Origin: Streptomyces aureoverticillatus | GTDB lineage: Bacteria > Actinomycetota > Actinomycetes > Streptomycetales > Streptomycetaceae | Direction: 5' to 3' | NCBI RefSeq assembly: GCF_014649395.1 | Contig: NZ_BMSY01000004.1 | Coordinates: forward strand, 558,001-622,000 | Length of the DNA: 64,000 nt | Part shown: in pieces, positions 59,050 to 64,000 of the stretch | Layout: each line of letters begins with the position of its first letter | Numbering within the stretch: the first letter of the stretch is position 1 | Notes under the pieces: generated by a model | What the model was told of the DNA's origin: nothing | The model's input: only the letters and a program-made list of their open reading frames with translations | Databases searched by the model: none | Position numbers and translations under genes: made by a program

Positions 59050-59703
59050 GTGCCCGAGTCCTCGTCCACCCCCGCCTCGCTCCCGCCGCTCACCGCCCAG
59101 GCCCAACGCCTGATCGAGCTCGGGGTGCACGAGCTTTCGGGGATGTCCGCCGACGAACTGCGCGCCTTCGCCGAGGAGGCCGGGGGCACCGACAGCGACA
59201 CCCTCCTCGCCGTCCACCCGGACCGCGCCCCCGCCTCCGCCCTGGCACCGCTGCTCCGCCGCGACGACAAGCCCGGCTTCGTCGTCGTCGACATGCCCGA
59301 CGTCGACCGCTTCGCCCCGGTCGCCCCTCTCGCGCTGCCCGACGCTCCCCTCTATCTCGTCACCGGCCTCGACCGCGGCGACCACATGTCCAACTGGAGC
59401 CCGGACGAAGCGCTGCCCGCCCTCACCGAGGAAGACCGCACGCCGCTGCTGCTCAGCGAGGGCATCCACTGGGTGCTCCAGCAGCCCGCGATCCTGGAGC
59501 GCAACCGCTGCTTCATGACCATCGGCTCCCGGCTCCGCAAGGAGAACGGCGCCCTGGACACCCGCACTCCGGCGATCTGGATCAGCAACGGCACCGGACG
59601 GGACGGCCGCGAGCGGCGCAACGCGCCCAAGGTCGGCTGGTGCTGGTGGGGCAACCGCCACACCTGGCTGGGCTTCGCCTCCGCCACCGGCCGCAGGCCG
59701 TAG
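59050..59703 (+). CDS. DUF5701-family protein
   Basis: Soluble protein of 217 aa that matches my recollection of DUF5701. Seen: LTAQAQRLIELGVHELSG near the start, DKPGFVVVDMPDVDRFAP, DAPLYLVTGLDRGDHMSNWS, EGIHWVLQQPAILERNRCFM, then PAIWISNGTGRDGRERR and a Trp-rich end (GWCWWGNRHTWLGFA). No catalytic motif recognised. Start GTG 59050 has AAGGAG about 4 nt upstream. Isolated gene. Confidence 0.75.
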   Translation: MPESSSTPASLPPLTAQAQRLIELGVHELSGMSADELRAFAEEAGGTDSDTLLAVHPDRAPASALAPLLRRDDKPGFVVVDMPDVDRFAPVAPLALPDAPLYLVTGLDRGDHMSNWSPDEALPALTEEDRTPLLLSEGIHWVLQQPAILERNRCFMTIGSRLRKENGALDTRTPAIWISNGTGRDGRERRNAPKVGWCWWGNRHTWLGFASATGRRP

Positions 59704-59839
59704 GCGTACACAGGCCTGTAGCGACTCCACCCGGCAGTTCTGACCGGTACACGCCTCATGAATTGTCATGTGCACATCTACTCTGGGTCAGCAGCCCGCT
59801 CAGCAGTCCGCTGTGCGCCAATCCACCGAGGAGGTACCT

Positions 59840-61036
59840 GTGTTGAGACGCGTCATCGCGGCCGCTGCCCTAGTGGCGGCGACCACCCTCGTTCCCGTCG
59901 CGCCGACGACGGCAGACGACGCCACGCCCGCACCCGCACCCGCACCCGCACCCGCACGCATCCAGCCCGCCCCGATCCCGACCGTCGGCGAGGAGAAAGC
60001 GGTCGATCTCAGGCTCGGAGGCTCCGGAGGCCCGGTCCGGCACGTGATCCGGCACCGGGCGGCGTCGTACATCAAGGTGCACTTCGCCCGGCTGAAGCTC
60101 GCCCCCGGCGCGTATGTGACGGTGGCCGACCCGGCCGGGCGCGAGGTGCACACGTATCACGGCGATCCGACGCGCGGGCGCGCCGCGCGCGGCGACGCGG
60201 GCTTCACCCGGCACGGTGCCGCCGGCTTCGCCGCGATGTCGGTCGACGGGGACACCGCCGTGGTCACCCTGCACACCCGCGGCGGACGCGGTGCGGAAGC
60301 CTCGATCGACCGCTACTGGCGCGGCTACACCGAGGCCGAGATCACGGCCAAGAACCCGCCCAGCGTGTGCGGCGCCGACGGCCGCCGCGACGCGGTCTGC
60401 TACCGGACCAGTCATCCCGCGCAGTACGCCGCGTCACGCGGCGTGGCCCGCATGCTGAAGAACGGCGGAGGCTGGTGCACGGCCTGGCGCGTGGGCCGGG
60501 GCAACCACATGCTGACCAACAACCACTGCGTGAAGTCGCAGGCCGAACTCGACGCGATGGAGGTGCAGTTCGACTACGACTGCGCCACCTGCGGCGGCAA
60601 CAATCCGCGTCCCGGGACCAAGGTCGGCGCGAACGCCCTGCTCCGCACCTCGGCAGGTCTCGACTTCACGCTCTTCAGCGTGGACGACTTCGACCAGATC
60701 TCTCAGTTCGGCACCCTGTTCCTGGAGACCCGTGCTCCGATCGCCAACGAGCAGGCGTACGTCGCCGGCCACGGCGACACGCTGCCGAAGCGCATATCGC
60801 TGTACGAGGAGCGCGACGGCGGCGCCTACTGCGGGGTGCGGAACGCCCAGCTCGGCACCGAGGACGTGGGGTACTCCTGCGACACCTCGGGCGGCAACTC
60901 CGGCTCCCCGGTCCTCGCCGGCTCCTCGCACAAGGTGATCGCCCTGCACTGGGGCGGCTCCTGCCCGCACAACGTGGGCACGCGCATGGACCGGATCTAT
61001 CCGCAGATCCAGGACCTGATCGACAACCGTCCCTAG
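59840..61036 (+). CDS. Secreted trypsin-like serine protease
   Basis: Extracellular serine protease (398 aa). Seen: a signal peptide (RRVIAAAALVAATTLVPVA), a Pro-Ala repeat encoded by a CCCGCA microsatellite, a propeptide/N-terminal domain, then the protease core: His in MLTNNHCVKSQ, Asp in LDFTLFSVDD, Ser in CDTSGGNSGSPVL. Several Cys pairs (CATCGG; CGVRN with YSCDTS) suggest disulphides, as in bacterial lysyl-endopeptidase-like enzymes. Start GTG 59840 has GAGGAGG about 5 nt upstream. Function: extracellular protein digestion; target specificity cannot be read. Confidence 0.9.
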   Translation: MLRRVIAAAALVAATTLVPVAPTTADDATPAPAPAPAPARIQPAPIPTVGEEKAVDLRLGGSGGPVRHVIRHRAASYIKVHFARLKLAPGAYVTVADPAGREVHTYHGDPTRGRAARGDAGFTRHGAAGFAAMSVDGDTAVVTLHTRGGRGAEASIDRYWRGYTEAEITAKNPPSVCGADGRRDAVCYRTSHPAQYAASRGVARMLKNGGGWCTAWRVGRGNHMLTNNHCVKSQAELDAMEVQFDYDCATCGGNNPRPGTKVGANALLRTSAGLDFTLFSVDDFDQISQFGTLFLETRAPIANEQAYVAGHGDTLPKRISLYEERDGGAYCGVRNAQLGTEDVGYSCDTSGGNSGSPVLAGSSHKVIALHWGGSCPHNVGTRMDRIYPQIQDLIDNRP

Positions 61037-61074
61037 CCCGACGGCAGGCAAGGGTGCCCGCATAAAATCCCGGG

Positions 61075-61911
61075 ATGAGGAATGAGCATCTTCGCCTGAC
61101 GGTCCTGGGGAGCGCGACGCCGTACCCGAGCGCGGACAACCCGTGCTCGGGCTACCTGGTGTCGAGCGGCGACACCCGGATCTGGGTGGACGCGGGGAGC
61201 GGCACGCTCGGCCCGCTCCAGCGGCACGTACGGCTGGACGAGCTCGACGCGATCTGGATCTCCCACCTGCACGCCGATCACAGCGCGGACCTGCTCACCG
61301 CGTACTACGGCGCTCTGTACGCGGACATCCGCCTGGAAGCGCCGATCCCTCTCTACGGCCCGCCGGGGACCGCCGACCGGCTCGCCGGATTCCTCACCAA
61401 CGGCCCGGCCCGCAGTCCGGTCGAATCCGCCTTCGCGGTCACGGAGTTGCACGACGGGCATCAGGCGGCCATCGGTTCGCTGCGGCTGACCAGCCGGGCC
61501 GTGGCGCACGGCATGCCGGCGTTCGCCGTACGCATCGAGGCGGACGGCGGGTCGCTGGTGTACTCCGGGGACACCGCGCCGTGCGCGAACCTCACCCGGC
61601 TGGCCGAGGGGTGCGACGTGCTGCTGTGCGAGGCCGACAGCGCCCAGGCACCGGCCGACGGCGAGGGCGACCCGGTGCACCACACACCCGAGGACGCCGG
61701 GGAGACCGCCCGCGCGGCCGGGGCAGGCCGGCTGATCGTCACGCATGTCGGCCGTTTCCTCACCCCGAGGCAGGCGGTGGCACGCGCCTCGGCCCGGTTC
61801 GGCGGTCCTGTCGAGCACGCGGATCCCGGGGCCACGTTCACGATCGGTCACACCCCGACCGATGGTGTTCCGGAACGGGGCCGGGCGGCATCCCGAGTAC
61901 TCGGGGGTTGA
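61075..61911 (+). CDS. MBL-fold metallo-hydrolase
   Basis: Zinc-dependent hydrolase (278 aa) of the RNase Z/ElaC-like or related group. Seen: LTVLGSATPYPSADNPCSGYL, the HxHxDH metal motif SHLHADHSADLL, VYSGDTAPCANL (Asp), and RLIVTHVGRFLT (His). All metal ligands present. ATG 61075 follows the protease by 38 bp but on its own signal. Substrate unknown. Confidence 0.9.
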   Translation: MRNEHLRLTVLGSATPYPSADNPCSGYLVSSGDTRIWVDAGSGTLGPLQRHVRLDELDAIWISHLHADHSADLLTAYYGALYADIRLEAPIPLYGPPGTADRLAGFLTNGPARSPVESAFAVTELHDGHQAAIGSLRLTSRAVAHGMPAFAVRIEADGGSLVYSGDTAPCANLTRLAEGCDVLLCEADSAQAPADGEGDPVHHTPEDAGETARAAGAGRLIVTHVGRFLTPRQAVARASARFGGPVEHADPGATFTIGHTPTDGVPERGRAASRVLGG

Positions 61912-61987
61912 AGGCGCGGGCGGTTCCGGAGGTTACTTGCCTCAACGGAACCGGGGCGCAAATGCCCCCGCCATGAAGGGATTTCAC

Positions 61988-62419
61988 ATGAAGTTCAGGC
62001 TCGCCGTCCCCGCCGTCGCCGTTGCCCTCGCCGTCGGTCTGGGCAGTCTCGCGCTCGCTCCGGCCGCCCTTGCCTCGAGCGCCCACCCGCAGGCCTCGTC
62101 CGTGTCCGCCGAGGCTCCCGCCTTCGACGCCTCGGGCACCTGGGGCATCACCCAGAGCAATGGGCTGCATCCCACGGTGGTGGTGAGCCAGGACGCCCTG
62201 GGGAACCTCACCGGCACCGCCTCGGTGGGCAGCACGACGGGCACCTTCGAGCAAGGCTTTGTGGACGGCACGTACATCGAGTTCGTCATCGACTGGAACA
62301 ACGGCACCAGGGGCCGCTACATCGGCGAACTCGGCAGCGACCGCCGTCTCAGCGGGGTGGGCACCGACCTGGCCCATCCCAGCAGCCAGACCACCTGGGT
62401 CTCGAACCGGACGTTCTGA
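61988..62419 (+). CDS. Small secreted protein
   Basis: Exported protein of 143 aa. Seen: a clear signal peptide (MKFRLAVPAVAVALAVGLGS then LALAPAALASSA) and a mature domain starting FDASGTWGITQSNG with a repeated Gly/Thr-rich pattern (LTGTASVGSTTGTF, YIEFVIDWNNGTRGRYIGEL), suggesting a small beta-barrel. Start ATG 61988 has AAGGGA upstream; the ATG at 61973 is an alternative. No family assigned. Confidence 0.85.
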   Translation: MKFRLAVPAVAVALAVGLGSLALAPAALASSAHPQASSVSAEAPAFDASGTWGITQSNGLHPTVVVSQDALGNLTGTASVGSTTGTFEQGFVDGTYIEFVIDWNNGTRGRYIGELGSDRRLSGVGTDLAHPSSQTTWVSNRTF

Positions 62420-62457
62420 CCCGGCCGTTTCCCGCCCTCAGAGGTCATACTCACAGA

Positions 62458-63498
62458 GTGACCTGGAATCCGGAGACAGTGTCCCGGGGCGTGCTCAACA
62501 AGGCCTCTGAGGCAGGCGCGGTGCTCGGTGACCTGGCCGGCGAGATGTCGCGCCTGGTCGGGCACGTCCTGCCGCATGACGGGTTCTGGCTGGTGGGAAT
62601 GGACCCGATCGCCGGCACCCCGGCCTTCGCCGCGCGCCACCACGGCTACAGCCCGTACGCGTGCTTCCGGCTCGAGACCAGCCATCGGGCCGACCATGAC
62701 CTCAACCCCTTCGCGGCGCTGCTCAACGGCCCTTGCCCGGCAAGAGCGTTCGGCACCGGCTCACCCAGGAACGAGGTCACGGCACCGCTGCACGAACTCA
62801 TGGCCGCGGAGGGGGTGGCCGACGAACTCCGTATCGCCCTCACCCTGCGCGGCCGCGCCTGGGGCGGACTGGCGCTGCTGCGCGGGCCGGGGAGCCGGCC
62901 GTTCACCGCGGCGGACGCCGACGGGGCGGCGCGCCTGGGGCCGTGTCTGGCTGCGGCGCTCCGGACGTTCGTCAGCGGCAGAGGACGGTTGGGCCCGGCG
63001 CGTGGCGGCGTCCGCGGCGCCGGCACCCTGGTCATCGACGAGTGCAACTCGATCACTTCCGCCACTCCCGACGCGCGCGCCTGGCTGCGGGACCTGGCGG
63101 CGGATCCCCTGCACGCCGACGGCGGCCGCACGGTCACACCGCTCTGGGGCCCCCTCGTCGCCGCCCGGCGAGGCGACCCGCGCACCACCTGCACCCCCAC
63201 GGCACAGGGCTGGATCGCCGTCAGCGCCCAGCGTTTGGACGGCCCCCTGTCAGGACAGGTGGCCGCCACCATCCAGCCCGCCTCCGCCGAAGCCCTGCTC
63301 GCCGCGATGTCCACCTGGTACGGCATCACCCCCAGGGAGCGAACGGTCGTCCAATGGGCCCTGGATGGAGCCCCGGTCAAACAGATCGCCCGCCACCTCC
63401 AGCTCTCGTCGCACACGGTGTACGACCACTTCAGGGCGATCTACCGCAAGGTCGGCGTGAGCAGCCGGGATGAGCTCATCACGCTCCTGACCCGCTGA
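62458..63498 (+). CDS. LuxR-type transcriptional regulator with GAF-like sensor
   Basis: Regulator of 346 aa. Seen: a GAF-like N-terminal half (LVGHVLPHDGFWLVGMDPIA, LRIALTLRGRAWGGLALLRG) and a C-terminal LuxR HTH (ITPRERTVVQWALDGAPVKQ, IARHLQLSSHTVYDHFRAIY). GTG 62458 start, without a strong SD. Convergent with the NRPS at the right edge; a bidirectional hairpin separates them. Confidence 0.9.
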   Translation: MTWNPETVSRGVLNKASEAGAVLGDLAGEMSRLVGHVLPHDGFWLVGMDPIAGTPAFAARHHGYSPYACFRLETSHRADHDLNPFAALLNGPCPARAFGTGSPRNEVTAPLHELMAAEGVADELRIALTLRGRAWGGLALLRGPGSRPFTAADADGAARLGPCLAAALRTFVSGRGRLGPARGGVRGAGTLVIDECNSITSATPDARAWLRDLAADPLHADGGRTVTPLWGPLVAARRGDPRTTCTPTAQGWIAVSAQRLDGPLSGQVAATIQPASAEALLAAMSTWYGITPRERTVVQWALDGAPVKQIARHLQLSSHTVYDHFRAIYRKVGVSSRDELITLLTR

Positions 63499-63533
63499 CC
63501 GGGCCCCGCGCGACACGAAGTCGGAGGGCCCGG
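63499..63533. terminator. Bidirectional hairpin between LuxR and NRPS genes
   Basis: CCGGGCCC (63499-63506) pairs perfectly with GGGCCCGG (63526-63533) over a 19-nt loop, right after the LuxR stop and 8 bp from the end of the convergent NRPS gene. Confidence 0.6.
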
Positions 63534-63540
63534 CAACGCG

Positions 63541-64000
63541 TCATCGCCCTGCGAGCCGTGTGAACGTCCGGGCCAGCCGTTCGGCCATCCCCGCCGCGGC
63601 GTCACGGTCGAACAAGTGGCGCTGGTACGACAGGGAGACGCTCAGGTGCGGATCGACCGTCACGCCGACGACCAACGGGTAGCGGGTGCCGTTGACCGTG
63701 TTGACCCCGGTGATCGCGATCCCGGCGGCGGTGTTCGCCTCGCGGATTCCCGCACGGTCCTTCGGAAAGGACTGGAACACGACCTGGGTGTCGGCCTGTC
63801 GGCAGTCGGTCCGCCCGAACTGATGGTGCTCAAGCAACCGGCCCTGCCGGTCGTGGAGTTCGGTCAGCAGCTCGTCCCAGGTGCTCTCCGGGGAGCGACG
63901 CACGCGGACCGGCACGGTGTTGACGAACAGCCCCACCATCGTGTCCACCCCGGTGACCGCGGGTGGCCGGCCGGACACCGTCGCGCCGAACACCACGTCG
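63541..64000 (-). CDS. NRPS condensation domain, C-terminal end of a second NRPS (partial)
   Basis: About 152 residues, open to the right edge. Seen: VFGATVSGRPPAVTG, DTMVGLFVNTVPVRV, the HHQ-type RLLEHHQFG segment, and YPLVVGVTVDPHL, all typical of the second half of a condensation domain of the post-epimerase type, as in the NRPS at 13 kb. The protein ends (stop 63541) right after this domain, with no A or T domain following. Thus either the C domain hands on to another protein or this is a truncated synthetase. Unrelated by distance to the left cluster (37 kb apart). Confidence 0.85.
   Translation of the reverse strand, partial: DVVFGATVSGRPPAVTGVDTMVGLFVNTVPVRVRRSPESTWDELLTELHDRQGRLLEHHQFGRTDCRQADTQVVFQSFPKDRAGIREANTAAGIAITGVNTVNGTRYPLVVGVTVDPHLSVSLSYQRHLFDRDAAAGMAERLARTFTRLAGR

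Overview
The window is high-GC actinomycete DNA and almost certainly from Streptomyces. Coding density is high, GTG and TTG starts are common, and the families are typical of that genus: a DUF5753-type XRE regulator with a DUF574 methyltransferase, GAF-ANTAR regulators, an ECF41-like sigma factor, PucR regulators, multimodular NRPSs and a split LigD. No plasmid or phage backbone, insertion sequence or CRISPR array was seen.

Left third (1-33.2 kb): a minus-strand biosynthetic operon. Transcription runs from high to low coordinates. It starts with a tryptophan 2,3-dioxygenase-superfamily protein (about 27.5 kb), then a 2288-aa NRPS (A-T-E, C-A-T), then a 5977-aa NRPS (C-A-T-E, C-A-T, C-A-T, C-A-MT-T, C-T-TE), then a UvrA-like ABC ATPase cut by the left edge. 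There are seven modules and six adenylation domains. The last module has lost its A domain and ends in a thioesterase. Hand-read A-domain codes suggest Val at module 2, a piperazate-like code at module 3 and Thr at module 4; modules 1 and 3 epimerise and module 6 N-methylates. The UvrA homologue and the TDO-like enzyme recall DNA-binding peptide clusters of the quinomycin and actinomycin kind (inference). A 435-bp leader region with a 16-bp tandem dyad separates the operon from a PucR regulator. Divergent from PucR is an overlapping XRE / DUF574 methyltransferase / HTH regulator operon.

Middle (33.4-50.4 kb): mostly housekeeping and stress genes. These are an MMPL transporter with a strong terminator, a site-2-protease-like CBS protein whose zinc motif is missing, separate LigD phosphoesterase and ligase genes, a class II tRNA-like sequence with a defective anticodon arm, a glycine-type amidinotransferase, two SDRs, a decayed FAD oxidase pseudogene, a ThDP enzyme, two GAF-ANTAR proteins, a threonine dehydratase-like enzyme and an ECF41-like sigma factor next to an FAD oxidoreductase.

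RiPP island (50.5-53.4 kb, minus strand): a 34-aa precursor-like peptide, a B12-binding radical SAM enzyme with a CX7CX2C motif, and a DUF5825-like partner. This compact set looks like a ribosomal peptide C-methylation system and is the best candidate here for an undescribed system. A 22-bp palindrome lies upstream of the precursor.

Right part (53.6-64 kb): a HAD hydrolase, a divergent HxlR regulator and MFS exporter with a shared inverted repeat, a DM13 protein, DUF2867-type proteins around a TetR regulator, a DUF5701 protein, a secreted trypsin-like protease, an MBL hydrolase, a small secreted protein and a LuxR regulator. A second NRPS, seen only as its C-terminal condensation domain, enters from the right edge.
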